A stretch of DNA of 64,000 bases from an uncultured Eubacterium sp. (GTDB lineage Bacteria > Bacillota > Clostridia > Lachnospirales > Lachnospiraceae). The notes beneath the pieces are model-generated. The model did no database searches. It was not told the origin of the DNA and was given only the letters and a program-made list of their open reading frames with translations. Shown here piece by piece: positions 18,174 through 28,244 of the stretch. The stretch is from assembly GCA_947178105.1 (NCBI GenBank), contig CAMWXD010000010.1, forward strand, positions 1-64,000. Direction: 5' to 3'. Within the stretch, counting starts at the first letter, position 1; every line of letters starts with the position of its first letter. The translations under genes were made by a program, and so were the position numbers.

Positions 18174-19520
18174 TCAGCCTGTTTTCTTCTGGAAATACCG
18201 GTCAATGTTTTTCTTAATCTCCTCCGGCTGCTGGCTCTTGAGCAAATATCCTTCCGGCCGCAACGTCATGACCTTAGTGATGCTTTCCTTATCCACCTTT
18301 CCTGTCAGAAAAAAGACCGGGATATTCGAAAACTCTTTCTCTGCGCGGATCATTTGCAGCACCTGCACGCCGTCGCAGACTGGCATTTCGTAATCCAGCA
18401 GGACAAGGTCTGGACGGTCTAACGTAATGCAGCGGATGCCGGATAAGCCGGATTGCGCTTTGGCAACCTGGTAGTCGTTTCCCAAAAGCTGCTGCATTGC
18501 CATAAGCACCGTATCGGAATCATCGATGACTAGGATCTTCTTTTGGGTTCTTTGCGCATTCTGCTTTTCATTGTTTTTCAGGTAATTGCCGACCTCCAGC
18601 ACGGCATTTTCCGCAACGATCGACGCACCCGCCTTCTGTAAGGAATGCGGCGCTATCGCGCAATAGGCAAAATAACCTGCGCCCGTATCAAACAGCAGGC
18701 TGCATTGCGGTTTGGTAAATACTTTCTGAAACTGTTCATAAGATAACAGGTTTTCATCCTGCAACGTATAACCGTTTGTTGCCGGCAGATGTTCTAAAAT
18801 ACGTTCTACAAACTGCTTGATAGTATATCTGCAAGCGTTCATCAGTACGACGCTCATTTTGTTGGACTGGTGGCCCATCATCTTTCCGACGGTTTCCAAA
18901 AGGAGCTTTTCTTCATGTACTGTAAAGATCTCCCACTTCTCCCCTTTGTCGTTTTTATAGATCATTCTGAAATAAATGCCTTTGCCGAACCGTTCGCCGC
19001 TGTAACGGTCGCTGATCAGCCGGATATCGAGCTGGAACATGTCTTTTACAAGCTTTGTAATAAGCTGCTTTACAGCAAGCTCTTCCTCCTCCGGCAGGAG
19101 GTGCTCCCATTTGCTTACTACTTCCCCCGTGATCGCACGGTCTTCCGTCAGGGTATGTCCGATCAGCCATCCGGCACAGACGCTTAAAAAATGGCTGACC
19201 GCATCTTTGGAATAATTGGTCTGCGCCAGTTCCCTTTCTAACGCCGGCAGCGTATTCCGCCGGAAATTGTCATGTACGCGCCGATGCGCTTCAAAGCCCT
19301 GGTAAGAAATCGACGCCATATAAACTTCTTCTTCTGCAAAATGCTTCATCGCGTGGTCTTTAAAATATTTCAGCCCTTCCTGGCACACCCACTGGATTTT
19401 ATCTTCCTGTTCGCTGAACGTAAGCAGACGGTTCATAATGCTGAAAAGTTTTCGGTGCTCCCTGTCAATAATGTCTACTCCGATATTAAAACGATCCTGC
19501 CATATGAATTGATTTCCCAT
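18174..19520 (-). CDS. Hemerythrin - CheX-like - receiver domain fusion
   Basis: The ATG at 19520 follows AAAGGAGG by 5 bases. The 448-residue protein has three parts. Residues about 5-135 are bacteriohemerythrin with the iron ligand pattern (DREHRKLF, HAMKHFAEEE, HRRVHDNF, WLIGHTLTED), which binds O2 through a di-iron centre. Residues about 140-320 resemble a CheX-like domain. Residues about 330-448 are a response-regulator receiver with KILVIDDSDTVLMAM, phospho-acceptor in LVLLDYEMP, FLTGK and the Lys in YLLKSQ. No output DNA-binding or GGDEF domain is present. It probably couples oxygen sensing to chemotaxis-like phosphotransfer. The order of domains is unusual. Confidence 0.82.
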   Translation of the reverse strand: MGNQFIWQDRFNIGVDIIDREHRKLFSIMNRLLTFSEQEDKIQWVCQEGLKYFKDHAMKHFAEEEVYMASISYQGFEAHRRVHDNFRRNTLPALERELAQTNYSKDAVSHFLSVCAGWLIGHTLTEDRAITGEVVSKWEHLLPEEEELAVKQLITKLVKDMFQLDIRLISDRYSGERFGKGIYFRMIYKNDKGEKWEIFTVHEEKLLLETVGKMMGHQSNKMSVVLMNACRYTIKQFVERILEHLPATNGYTLQDENLLSYEQFQKVFTKPQCSLLFDTGAGYFAYCAIAPHSLQKAGASIVAENAVLEVGNYLKNNEKQNAQRTQKKILVIDDSDTVLMAMQQLLGNDYQVAKAQSGLSGIRCITLDRPDLVLLDYEMPVCDGVQVLQMIRAEKEFSNIPVFFLTGKVDKESITKVMTLRPEGYLLKSQQPEEIKKNIDRYFQKKTG

Positions 19521-19690
19521 GATGTCCTCCTTTGCCACAGTGTAACCTAATCACTGTAAGCCTCCTTTCACTATATTTTTGGAACCGTTACAAAAAGTTC
19601 GCGGGCCCGTTGGCAAAATAACTGTCTGAAATAGTACAATTTATTACAAAGGTATTACTTATGAAGGTGCATGTTTTCTTAAATGACGAA

Positions 19691-19750
19691 TGAAAAAGCA
19701 ATGCGCGATTTGTATTCAAACACACAAACAATACAAAAGCTGCTTTTTCA
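19691..19750. other. Two-tier hairpin in a 520-base gene-free region
   Basis: The outer stem TGAAAAAGCA (19691-19700) pairs perfectly with TGCTTTTTCA (19741-19750). An inner stem TTTGTATT (19709-19716) pairs with AATACAAA (19730-19737). Nothing in 19561-20042 looks coding. The element lies upstream of the hemerythrin gene and beyond the LRR terminator. It may be a terminator, a protein-binding site or a structured RNA. Confidence 0.45.
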
Positions 19751-19940
19751 TATATAGAACAGAATTTCTATAGCATTTATACAAATTTCGTATAAAATTT
19801 ATAAAAAGATCTATATACAGTCTAGCATAAATTGCCAAAAATTCAAGAACATTTTGTGCCTTTTTCCGCTTAAAATTTTACAGGAACATATGCAAAAACC
19901 GCCCTGAAGCGAGACTATTTAATCCTTTCTTTGATTGTAC

Positions 19941-19999
19941 AAATCAAAAAAGGGCTGTCGGGAAATCTGTCATTTCCCGACAACCCTTTTTTCGATTTG
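19941..19999 (-). terminator. Terminator of the LRR gene
   Basis: The arms AAATCAAAAAAGGG.. and ..CCCTTTTTTCGATTT enclose GTCGGGAAAT/ATTTCCCGAC with loop CTGTC. It is a long stem with A/T flanks about 45 bases beyond the LRR stop. Confidence 0.85.
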
Positions 20000-20042
20000 C
20001 AATGCTTTTTATTTGCAGTGCTTTTTTATTGCATGACTGCCG

Positions 20043-22073
20043 TTACAGGTCAGTTTCTTCCGATGGTTCTTCCTCGTTGTTTCCAAAGCCTGTTACTTGT
20101 ACAGTAGGATCCCGGTAAAGTGCAGTCAATGCCGGATTGGAGCCAACGTCGATACTTTTGATTTGATTTTCCTGGCAGAACAACGTCTCTAATGCCGGAT
20201 TGGAGCTGACGGAAAGCTCCGTCAGCGCATTTGCCTGGCATCCGAGTTTTTTTAACGCCGGATTGCCATCGACAGAAAGCTCCGTCAGGCGGTTGTAGGC
20301 GCACGAAAGCGATTCAAGCGCCGGTGCTGCCTGCACCTCCAGGCGTTCCAGCTCGTTATGCGCGCAGGAGAGTACTTTAAGCGCTGCATTTGTCTGGATT
20401 TCCAGCTCTCTCAGGCGGTTTTTTTCGCAGTTAACCTTTACCAGCGCCGGTTTGGTGCCGATCTCAAGGCTTGTCAGCTCATTGGAGCCGCATTTTAGGT
20501 CTGTCAGCGCCATATTGGCACCGATATCCAGTGCCGAGAGCGCATTCGAATGGCAGTGCAGGCTCGTCAGCGCCGGATTGCTGCGAAGGTCAAGCTCCGT
20601 CAGGCGGTTGTGCGCGCAGTGCAAAAGCTCAAGCGCCGGGCTGTTGCCCGTATCCAGGCTGGTGAGGCGGTTTTCGCTGCAATTCAGCCTGGTAAGGAGC
20701 TGCGCTTTTTTCAGGTTCAGGCTTGCGATGCTGTTCCGGTTGCAGAACACCTCGGTGAGCTGCTTGGTACCGCCCAGGTTTAAGCTCGTTAACGCGTTAA
20801 AGGAACAATTTAAATAGGCAAGCGCAGTGTTTTTTGACGTTGTGAGCTTTGTCAGGCGGTTATACGCACAGTCCAGATACGCAAGCTTTTTCATGCCGCC
20901 GATTTCCAGCGATTCCAGCTCGTTTGACGGGCAGCGGAGGTCGGCGAGCGCTGGGCTGGCGCTGATTGTCAGGCTTGTCAGCTCGTTAGCGCCGCAGTTT
21001 AATTCCTTTAGGGCAGTATTTTTTTTCGTATTCAGGACGGCAAGCCGGTTCTTTTCACAGTTTAATACGGCAAGCGCCGGGTTTTTCGTGACATCCAGCT
21101 CTGTCAGCCGGTTAAAGCCGCAGTCTAACTCTGACAATGCCGGATTTTTCGTGACGTCCAGCGCTGTCAGCTCGTTGCCGTTGCAGTACAAAGCCGTAAG
21201 TGCTGCGTTTTTCGTAACGTCCAGTTCTGTGATCTGGTTGTCGCTGCAGCTTAACTCCGTCAATGCCGGGCTTTTTGCAGTATTTAATTCTTTCAGCCTA
21301 TTATTGCCGCATTTTAGTATTTCCAGCGCCGGGCTGGCACTCGTTTCCAGCATTTCAAGCTGTCCGTCGGAACAGTCCAGATACTTTAACGCTTTATTTT
21401 GGCTGATATACAGTGCTTCCAGGCTGTTTTCGCTGCAATCCAGATACGAAAGCTCTGACAGCCCCGCCAAGGAAAGGTCGCCTGTCAAGCCTGCGCTTTT
21501 CCAGACAATTCTTGTAAGCCGGTATTCCTTTCCGGTATTCGTCCAAGTGTACTGGGACGTATCCTCCAAATCCTTACTGATAGATGCGTCCGGCTTTGCC
21601 TTGAAAATTGTTTTTAAAACGGCGACATCCTCTGCATTTTTCTTGTATGCAGATTTTTTTACAACATGAACCTCGCACGATGCGGTTTGATTTGTCCCGG
21701 AAACGGATACGGTAATCACGGCCGTTCCTTCTTTTTTTGCACGGATCATCCCTGCCTGGTTGACCGATACGACTTCTTTTTTGCTGCTTTTCCAGACAAG
21801 CGTTTCTGACTGAAGCTGTTCGTCAACGGTTACATTTAATTGGATCCGTTTGCCTTTGACAAGCGTGCAGCTTGTTTGATCCATCGTAATGGCAGCGGCT
21901 TTGTCAGCCGTTTTTTTTGTAGCCGTTTCTTTTGCAGCCAGCACGGCTGTACGGGAAGGCGCAGCCGCGGAACACAAACACACCGCTGCAAGCAGCATTC
22001 CGAAAATTTTTCGGGTGCTGCTTATTTGTTTCATTTTTTTCCAACTTCTTTTCAAACTCTTTTTCTCACTCAT
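20043..22073 (-). CDS. Secreted leucine-rich-repeat protein with Big_2 domain
   Basis: This 676-residue protein has a signal peptide (Lys-rich start, then IFGMLLAAVCLCSAAAP at about 24-40). A bacterial Ig-like Big_2 domain follows at about 60-140 (ITMDQTSCTLVKGKRIQLNV, ending GTAVITVSVSG). After a linker, 21 tandem 21-residue repeats plus one partial fill about residues 208-648. The consensus LxxLxCxxNxLxxLdxxxNPA matches the IRREKO-type bacterial LRR, with a Cys in every repeat. No LPXTG motif or membrane anchor is seen; the tail is acidic. The start could instead be 22034 (MKQISSTRK). It lies 48 bases after leuS. Role is probably extracellular binding. Confidence 0.85.
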   Translation of the reverse strand: MSEKKSLKRSWKKMKQISSTRKIFGMLLAAVCLCSAAAPSRTAVLAAKETATKKTADKAAAITMDQTSCTLVKGKRIQLNVTVDEQLQSETLVWKSSKKEVVSVNQAGMIRAKKEGTAVITVSVSGTNQTASCEVHVVKKSAYKKNAEDVAVLKTIFKAKPDASISKDLEDTSQYTWTNTGKEYRLTRIVWKSAGLTGDLSLAGLSELSYLDCSENSLEALYISQNKALKYLDCSDGQLEMLETSASPALEILKCGNNRLKELNTAKSPALTELSCSDNQITELDVTKNAALTALYCNGNELTALDVTKNPALSELDCGFNRLTELDVTKNPALAVLNCEKNRLAVLNTKKNTALKELNCGANELTSLTISASPALADLRCPSNELESLEIGGMKKLAYLDCAYNRLTKLTTSKNTALAYLNCSFNALTSLNLGGTKQLTEVFCNRNSIASLNLKKAQLLTRLNCSENRLTSLDTGNSPALELLHCAHNRLTELDLRSNPALTSLHCHSNALSALDIGANMALTDLKCGSNELTSLEIGTKPALVKVNCEKNRLRELEIQTNAALKVLSCAHNELERLEVQAAPALESLSCAYNRLTELSVDGNPALKKLGCQANALTELSVSSNPALETLFCQENQIKSIDVGSNPALTALYRDPTVQVTGFGNNEEEPSEETDL
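20130..21452 (-). repeat. 21 tandem 63-bp coding repeats (IRREKO-type LRR)
   Basis: Each unit is exactly 21 codons and all 21 units keep Leu at 1, Leu or Val at 4 and Cys at 6. The Asn at 9 is kept in 20 of 21. DNA identity between neighbours is only partial, so the array is old or diversified rather than freshly amplified. Confidence 0.88.
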
Positions 22074-22121
22074 TCAGCCCATAATTTACCAGCCGCTGAG
22101 ATTCAGCGGTTTTTCCTTTCC

Positions 22122-24548
22122 TTAAGATTTGCTTTTTTGTACAAGGTTGACAATCCGGCATGGTACATAGATCTCTTTTACAACCGTTCCTGTCAGCTTT
22201 TCTGCAACAGCTTCTTTTGCAAGGGCAAGGACTTCCTCCTTTGGTGCATCCTTTTGAATCTGTACGGTTGCTTTCAGCTTGCCGTTGATCTGTACTGCGA
22301 TTTCAATGGTAGCTTCTACTGTTTTTGCTTCGTCATATTCCGGCCAGCTCTGCTCATAAATATGTCCGCCAAAGCCCATCGTCTCCCAGATCTCTTCTGT
22401 AATATGCGGCGCTACCGGATTGAGCAGGATGAGCAGTGTACGGTATTCCCCTTTTGTCAGGCTGTTTTGTTTGTAAAACTCATTAATCAGCGCCATCATG
22501 GCTGCGATTGCCGTATTGTATTTGAGGTTTTCAAAGTCGCTGCTGACCTTTTTGATCGTCTGGTGCATTTTTGTCTCAAGGCATTTGGAATAGCCTTCTT
22601 CCTCTGATACAAGATCCTGTAGCTTCCATACGCGCTCTAAAAATCTGCGGCAGCCTTTTACGCCGTCTTCCGACCAGGAGGCAGCAAGGTCAAACGCCCC
22701 GATAAACATTTCATACGTACGCAGCGTATCTGCACCGTAATCCCTTACGATATCGTCCGGATTTACGACATTCCCTCTGGATTTAGACATTTTTTCGCCG
22801 TTTTCGCCAAGGATCATGCCGTGTGAGGTACGTTTCTGATACGGTTCCGGGCAAGGTACTGCTTTTTGGTCATATAAAAATTTATGCCAAAATCTGGAAT
22901 ACAATAAATGCAGTGTCGTATGCTCCATGCCGCCGTTGTACCAGTCTACCGGCATCCAATAGTCTAACGCTTCTTTGCTTGCAAGTGCTTCTTTGTTTTT
23001 TGGATCGGTATAGCGCAGGAAATACCATGACGACCCTGCCCACTGCGGCATCGTATCCGTCTCCCGTTTTGCCGGCCCGCCGCAGCATGGGCATGTCGTA
23101 TTCACCCAGTCTGTCATAGCTGCAAGCGGAGACTCCCCGTTATCGGTCGGCATATAGCTGTCTACCTCCGGCAGCTCTAATGGCAGCTCGCTCTCGTCAA
23201 GCGGTACAGGCCCGCACGTTTCACAGTGCACAATCGGAATCGGCTCTCCCCAATAACGCTGGCGTGAAAATACCCAGTCGCGCAGCTTGTAGTTGGTCTT
23301 TGCCGTACCGATTTTCTGCTCTTCCAAAAACGCGATCATTTTTTTCTGCGCTTCCTTTACATCCAGCCCATTTATAAAATCTGAGTTTACAATCACCCCG
23401 GAAGCTACATCGGAAAACGCAGCTTCTGAAATATCTGCTTCCTCTCCGTTTTTCGAGACGACCTGGATCATCGGTAGTCCGAATTTTTTGGCAAACTCCC
23501 AGTCTCTTTGGTCATGCGCAGGTACTGCCATAATCGCGCCAGTGCCGTAAGACATCAATACATAGTCCGAAATCCAGATCGGAATTTCCTTTCCGTTGAC
23601 TGGGTTGACTGCGCATATGCCGTCGATGCAGACGCCTGTCTTTTCCTTTGCCAGCTCCGCACGCTCAAAGTCTGATTTGTGCGCTGCCTGCTCAATGTAT
23701 GCTGCGATCTCGTCCCAGTTTTTAAATTCCTCTTTATATTTTTGAATGATAGGGTGTTCTGGCGATACGACCATATACGTCACGCCGAACAAGGTGTCGG
23801 AACGCGTCGTATAGATCCGAAGTTTTTCTTCCTTGCCTTTGATGGAAAAATCCACTTCAGCGCCATGGGATTTTCCGATCCAGTTGCGCTGCTGGGTCTT
23901 GACCCTTTCAATATAATCGACATCGTTTAAGCCGTCGAGCAGCTTTTCTGCGTAATCGGTAATTTTTAACATCCACTCGCTTTTGACTTTGCGCACGACT
24001 GGCGCGCCGCAGCGCTCGCATACGCCGTTTACGACTTCCTCGTTTGCAAGCCCGACCTTGCAGCTTGTACACCAGTTGATCGGCATTTCCTTTTTATAAG
24101 CAAGCCCGGCTTTAAATAACTTTAAAAAGATCCACTGCGTCCATTTGTAATAATCTGGGTCTGTCGTATTGACCTCCCGCTCCCAGTCAAAGGAATATCC
24201 CAGGGAATGGAGCTGTTCTTTAAATCGTACGATATTGTTTTTGGTTACGATTTTCGGATGTATTTTATTTTTGATTGCATAATTTTCTGTCGGCAGGCCA
24301 AATGCGTCCCAGCCCATTGGATACAAGACGTTATATCCCTGCATCCGGCGCTTGCGCGCCACGATATCCAGCGCTGTATAAGGCCTTGGGTGGCCGACAT
24401 GAAGCCCCTGTCCCGAAGGGTACGGAAACTCGACCAGCGCGTAGTATTTTGGTTTGGAATAATCATCAGACGCTGCAAATGCTTTCTCCTGATCCCAGAT
24501 TTCCTGCCATTTTTTCTCTACAACCTTGTGATTATATACTTCTGCCAT
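22122..24548 (-). CDS. leuS: Leucyl-tRNA synthetase
   Basis: This 808-residue class I synthetase charges tRNA-Leu. The HIGH-type motif is [10 protein letters not shown] near residue 45, and the KMSKS motif is EKMSKSRGN at about 570. A CP1 editing insertion with zinc-type cysteine pairs (CTSCKV, CERCG; CETCG, CPCCGG) is present. The ATG at 24548 follows GGAGG by 5 bases and is preferred over 24560. The 120 bases upstream are too short and unstructured for a T-box leader, so regulation may come from further upstream or be absent. Confidence 0.97.
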   Translation of the reverse strand: MAEVYNHKVVEKKWQEIWDQEKAFAASDDYSKPKYYALVEFPYPSGQGLHVGHPRPYTALDIVARKRRMQGYNVLYPMGWDAFGLPTENYAIKNKIHPKIVTKNNIVRFKEQLHSLGYSFDWEREVNTTDPDYYKWTQWIFLKLFKAGLAYKKEMPINWCTSCKVGLANEEVVNGVCERCGAPVVRKVKSEWMLKITDYAEKLLDGLNDVDYIERVKTQQRNWIGKSHGAEVDFSIKGKEEKLRIYTTRSDTLFGVTYMVVSPEHPIIQKYKEEFKNWDEIAAYIEQAAHKSDFERAELAKEKTGVCIDGICAVNPVNGKEIPIWISDYVLMSYGTGAIMAVPAHDQRDWEFAKKFGLPMIQVVSKNGEEADISEAAFSDVASGVIVNSDFINGLDVKEAQKKMIAFLEEQKIGTAKTNYKLRDWVFSRQRYWGEPIPIVHCETCGPVPLDESELPLELPEVDSYMPTDNGESPLAAMTDWVNTTCPCCGGPAKRETDTMPQWAGSSWYFLRYTDPKNKEALASKEALDYWMPVDWYNGGMEHTTLHLLYSRFWHKFLYDQKAVPCPEPYQKRTSHGMILGENGEKMSKSRGNVVNPDDIVRDYGADTLRTYEMFIGAFDLAASWSEDGVKGCRRFLERVWKLQDLVSEEEGYSKCLETKMHQTIKKVSSDFENLKYNTAIAAMMALINEFYKQNSLTKGEYRTLLILLNPVAPHITEEIWETMGFGGHIYEQSWPEYDEAKTVEATIEIAVQINGKLKATVQIQKDAPKEEVLALAKEAVAEKLTGTVVKEIYVPCRIVNLVQKSKS

Positions 24549-24669
24549 ATTTTCCTCCATCTTAAGCTTTTATACCCGTAAACCAAATGATCTGCCAGCA
24601 TCATTCGGCAAATAAGTATGCTTTTGCGTATAACATGATTCTACCACATCATGCCTATTTGTCAATCAT

Positions 24670-25965
24670 TTAAAAAGAATCCAGATGGATCGCCACCATA
24701 TGGTCTAACGGCGCGAGCGATTTTCCTTTTCCGTCTGTCCCTTCCATATATTTTTGGGCGCCGGATTCAAACAGTACGAAAAGCTCCTCCCCTGCGATTG
24801 CGATTTCTTCAGAACAAGGCGGCATTTCCACGCATTCCGCCGGCTTTTCCGGCTGCCTGCTTAAAGCAAACGCCGATACGTATACCTTGATATAAGAGGA
24901 TTTTTCCCTGCCAAACGAAGTGCTCAGATACACATGCCCTTCGTGATCAAACGCAACGCCCTGTACTTTGTCCGGGATCGCAAACTCCTCGCACGCTTCC
25001 AGTGCGCCGCCGTTATAGCGGTAAGATTTCATGACGGATTTGAAAAAACGCGTGTGTGTGGCGATCCACAGCTTCCCGCCAAAATAGGTGATGCACGACG
25101 GGGAATTTAACACCCGGTACTCCTCACGCTCTGCCTCAAGCATCACAGTCCTGCCCGGCTTATGGCTGGCAAGCTCTTTGACCAGCGCATAATCCAGCCG
25201 TTCGATCGTGCGGTAGTTTGAATGGCAGATCCAAAGGCTTTCCCCATCATAACAGATCCCGCCTAAATGGCTGCCCTGCTTCATCGAAAGCGTCATCAGG
25301 TATTCCCCGCTGTTTAAGTCAAAGACGTACAGGCATCCGTAATCGCGCCCGCCTGTGCTGTAGGCTGTCACGAGAATCAGGTCTTCAGTCACGCATAGCC
25401 CCTGCGGGCACTGGTCAACATTGAATAATTTATTTGTAATATAATCCTCGAAGCGGGTGCCTGGCATCCCTGGGATATCCAGGTCTTCCAGGATTCGATA
25501 GCTCATGTTAGACAGCTTTTTTTCCGGAGACCTTGTAAGGCTTGCGGCACTGTACGAATAGAGCTGGATATTCAGTGAGCTGGAGATCTGTTTTGTCCAT
25601 TTGGCATACAGGATCAGATTGCCGTCTTTACAGTCCGTAATTTCTGTCACCGGATGCTTGTAGCTGCTGTCTGTATACCAGCCTGCAAAGTTGTAGCCTT
25701 CTCTCTGCGGGGGCATCAGCTTTAGCGGGAGAAGCTGTTCATAATAGACAGAGGGGTTCAGATAGTGGTTTTCGCCCAGATTCAGGTTGTAGATAATATC
25801 ATAGACCGGTATGGTACTGTTGACATTGTTTTGTTCGTTTAACGTATACGTATAATCTAAAGAAGGAGAAAGCGGACGTTCCATGACGCCGCGCCCCTTC
25901 GTCAACTGTGGCTGTTCCAACAGCAGAACAAATACCAGCAGAATACTAAGCAGCACACGCGCCAT
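24670..25965 (-). CDS. Secreted InlB B-repeat / beta-propeller-like protein
   Basis: This 431-residue protein has a signal-type N terminus (MARVLLSILLVFVLLLEQP). Residues about 52-125 form one InlB B-repeat (Flg_new) module, with its hallmark EGYNFAGWYTDSSYK and LILYAKWT. The remaining about 300 residues contain repeated strand patterns with tryptophan and glycine (ESLWICHSN, GKLWIATHT, GHVYLSTSF, EELFVLFES) spaced as in a beta-propeller. It probably acts outside the cell as a binding protein. No anchor is visible. It lies upstream of leuS on the same strand. Confidence 0.7.
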   Translation of the reverse strand: MARVLLSILLVFVLLLEQPQLTKGRGVMERPLSPSLDYTYTLNEQNNVNSTIPVYDIIYNLNLGENHYLNPSVYYEQLLPLKLMPPQREGYNFAGWYTDSSYKHPVTEITDCKDGNLILYAKWTKQISSSLNIQLYSYSAASLTRSPEKKLSNMSYRILEDLDIPGMPGTRFEDYITNKLFNVDQCPQGLCVTEDLILVTAYSTGGRDYGCLYVFDLNSGEYLMTLSMKQGSHLGGICYDGESLWICHSNYRTIERLDYALVKELASHKPGRTVMLEAEREEYRVLNSPSCITYFGGKLWIATHTRFFKSVMKSYRYNGGALEACEEFAIPDKVQGVAFDHEGHVYLSTSFGREKSSYIKVYVSAFALSRQPEKPAECVEMPPCSEEIAIAGEELFVLFESGAQKYMEGTDGKGKSLAPLDHMVAIHLDSF

Positions 25966-26011
25966 TTCCCTTCCGCTCCTTCTTTTTGTATTTTAAAAGT
26001 TCTAAAAGCTC

Positions 26012-28102
26012 TTATTCTTCAATATCCACCAGCTTGTTTGCCCTTGCTTCGATTTCGCGCTTCTGCACATCCTCTGGCGCCTGTTCATAGCGGGCAAGTT
26101 CATAGCGGTAAGTACCCTCGCCTCCGGTGATTGAACGCAGCACGGTCGTATAGCCGTCCAGCTCGGTATAAGGGATATCGGCTATAATTTCCTGTTTGCC
26201 GCCTTCTATTGGATTCATGCCGAGCACGCGTGCACGCCGTTTGTTCAGGTCGCCCATAATATCGCCTGTATACTTATCGGATGCGGTCACGGTCATGGAT
26301 GCAATCGGCTCTAACAATACCGGCGAAGCCTGCAAAAATCCTTTTTTAAACGCCTGTGCCGCAGCCACCTTAAAGGCAAGCTCTGAAGAGTCTACCGGGT
26401 GGTAAGAACCGTCATAAAGGTTCGCCTTGATGCCGACAACCGGATAAGCTGCTAACGGGCCGCTTTTTACAGATTCCTGAATGCCCTTTTCCACTGCCGG
26501 AAAATAATTCTTTGGAACCGCGCCGCCAACGACCGTCTGTGAAAATTCATAAGTTTCTTCCAGGTTGCCGGAAGGCTCAAAGGTCATCTTGACATGCCCG
26601 TACTGTCCGTGGCCGCCGGACTGCTTTTTATATTTGTATTCAACATCTGCTTTTTTACGGATAGTCTCGCGGAATGCGACCTTTGCCTTTCCAAGCTCAA
26701 TCTCTACCTTATAGCGGTTTAAAAGCTTGCTCACAACAACATCCAACTGCTGTTCCCCGATTCCGTAAAGAAGTGTCTGCCCGTTTGCACTGTCATTGAC
26801 CACTTTAAGCGTCAGGTCTTCGTGTGTCAGTTTTGTAAGAGCCTGTGAAGCCTTGTCCACATCCGCTTTGTTTTTCACTTTATAACGCTTGCATGTATAT
26901 GGCGTTGACAGTGTCGTACGGATATACAGGATCGGATTTGCCTTTGTCGAAAGGGAATCCGTCGTACGCGCCTTGTTCAGCTTTGCAAGTGCGCCGATGT
27001 CTCCTGCATGAAGCTCTTTGACCTCTTCTGCCTTCGCTCCTCTCATTACATAGAGTTTCCCGATTTTTTCTTCTGTATCCCTGTGATAATTTAACAATAC
27101 GTCGTCCGGCTTTAAGACGCCTGAATTTACTTTAATCAGAGAATATTTGCCAATAAACGGGTCCTGGATCGTCTTAAATATGTATGCGGACTTCGGTTTT
27201 GAAAAGTCATAGTCTGCCTGATACACTTCGTTTGTCGTCGCGTTGATGCCTGCGCATGTCCGCTTATCCGGGCTTGGGAAATATTTTGTAATATCGTCAA
27301 GCAGCGTATACACGCCCTGCGCAAGGATGCAGGAGCCCATGGACACCGGCACGATGCTGCCGTCCAGCACATTGACGCGAAGCGCCTGGCGGATCTCATT
27401 TTCAGAAAATTCCTCGCCGTTAAAATAGCGGTCCATAAACTCCTCGCTCGTTTCTGCGACTGCTTCCACAAGCGCTTCCCGGCATTTTTCCAGATTTGGT
27501 ATGGAATAGTCCGGCATATCCATCGGCACGACCTCGCCCTTGTCGTTCCAGCGGTTTGCAGTCTGCGCCACAATATTTACATAGCCGACAAACTTTTCAT
27601 TTTCCCGGATCGGCAGATGGAACGGGGCGATTTTTTTGCCGTAAAGAGCCTGCAAGTCCTCTACGACCTGGCGGAAGCTTGCATTGTCGATATCCATATC
27701 CGTAACAAAGAACATCCTAGGCAGCTTGTAGCGTTCGCACAGCTCCCATGCTTTCCTTGTCCCTACTTCAATGCCTGCCTTGCCGCTGACTACAATGATC
27801 GCGGCGTCCGCAACGCTTACCGCTTCTTCTGCTTCGCCTACAAAATCAAAATATCCCGGTGTATCCAAAATATTGATCTTTGTCTGCTCCCATAAAATCG
27901 GGACTACCGTTGTCTGAATCGAAAAAGAACGCTTGATCTCTTCTTTATCAAAATCGCTGACCGTATTGCCGTCGCTGATCTTTCCCATGCGGTTTGTCTG
28001 CCCTGACAGATACGCCATCGCCTCCACAAGGCTCGTCTTCCCTGCCCCGCCATGTCCTAAAAGCGCCACATTGCGTATCCTGTCTGTTGTAAATACCTCC
28101 AT
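26012..28102 (-). CDS. Elongation factor G-like GTPase (EF-G2 type)
   Basis: The 696 residues show the five-domain EF-G layout. G1 is GHGGAGKTS at about 17-25 rather than the AHIDAGKT of true EF-G. G3 is DTPGYFDF, with Tyr replacing the catalytic His. G4 is VTDMDID in place of NKxD. Domain IV and the C-terminal part (GGHGQYGHVKMTFEP, ELDGYTTVLRSITGGEGTY) are retained. These changes are typical of the EF-G-like paralogue family, which is not the main translocase. Its function is unsettled; a ribosome role under particular conditions is plausible. It is divergent from tyrA. Confidence 0.88.
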   Translation of the reverse strand: MEVFTTDRIRNVALLGHGGAGKTSLVEAMAYLSGQTNRMGKISDGNTVSDFDKEEIKRSFSIQTTVVPILWEQTKINILDTPGYFDFVGEAEEAVSVADAAIIVVSGKAGIEVGTRKAWELCERYKLPRMFFVTDMDIDNASFRQVVEDLQALYGKKIAPFHLPIRENEKFVGYVNIVAQTANRWNDKGEVVPMDMPDYSIPNLEKCREALVEAVAETSEEFMDRYFNGEEFSENEIRQALRVNVLDGSIVPVSMGSCILAQGVYTLLDDITKYFPSPDKRTCAGINATTNEVYQADYDFSKPKSAYIFKTIQDPFIGKYSLIKVNSGVLKPDDVLLNYHRDTEEKIGKLYVMRGAKAEEVKELHAGDIGALAKLNKARTTDSLSTKANPILYIRTTLSTPYTCKRYKVKNKADVDKASQALTKLTHEDLTLKVVNDSANGQTLLYGIGEQQLDVVVSKLLNRYKVEIELGKAKVAFRETIRKKADVEYKYKKQSGGHGQYGHVKMTFEPSGNLEETYEFSQTVVGGAVPKNYFPAVEKGIQESVKSGPLAAYPVVGIKANLYDGSYHPVDSSELAFKVAAAQAFKKGFLQASPVLLEPIASMTVTASDKYTGDIMGDLNKRRARVLGMNPIEGGKQEIIADIPYTELDGYTTVLRSITGGEGTYRYELARYEQAPEDVQKREIEARANKLVDIEE

Positions 28103-28244
28103 GTCTTGTTTACCTCCTGTGCCATTATTTGTTTTGTTACAAACGTTATATTAATTTTAACAAAATTCATGGGCAATTACAACAATTTTTTCATTTTTTT
28201 GCAGGACGAATGTGGCAAAATGTTACAGTTCCTCTTTCAGCCGA

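Noticed and set aside
20130-21452. Tandem 63-bp units as a CRISPR or satellite array
   Set aside because: The units encode a regular protein repeat in one open frame and have no spacers.
20827-21669. 280-codon plus-strand frame inside the LRR gene
   Set aside because: It is an antisense shadow produced by the repeat codon bias; its translation is Ser/Phe-rich low complexity.
24549-24669. T-box riboswitch before leuS
   Set aside because: The 120-base gap lacks the TGGNACCGCG-type antiterminator sequence and a stem I-sized structure.
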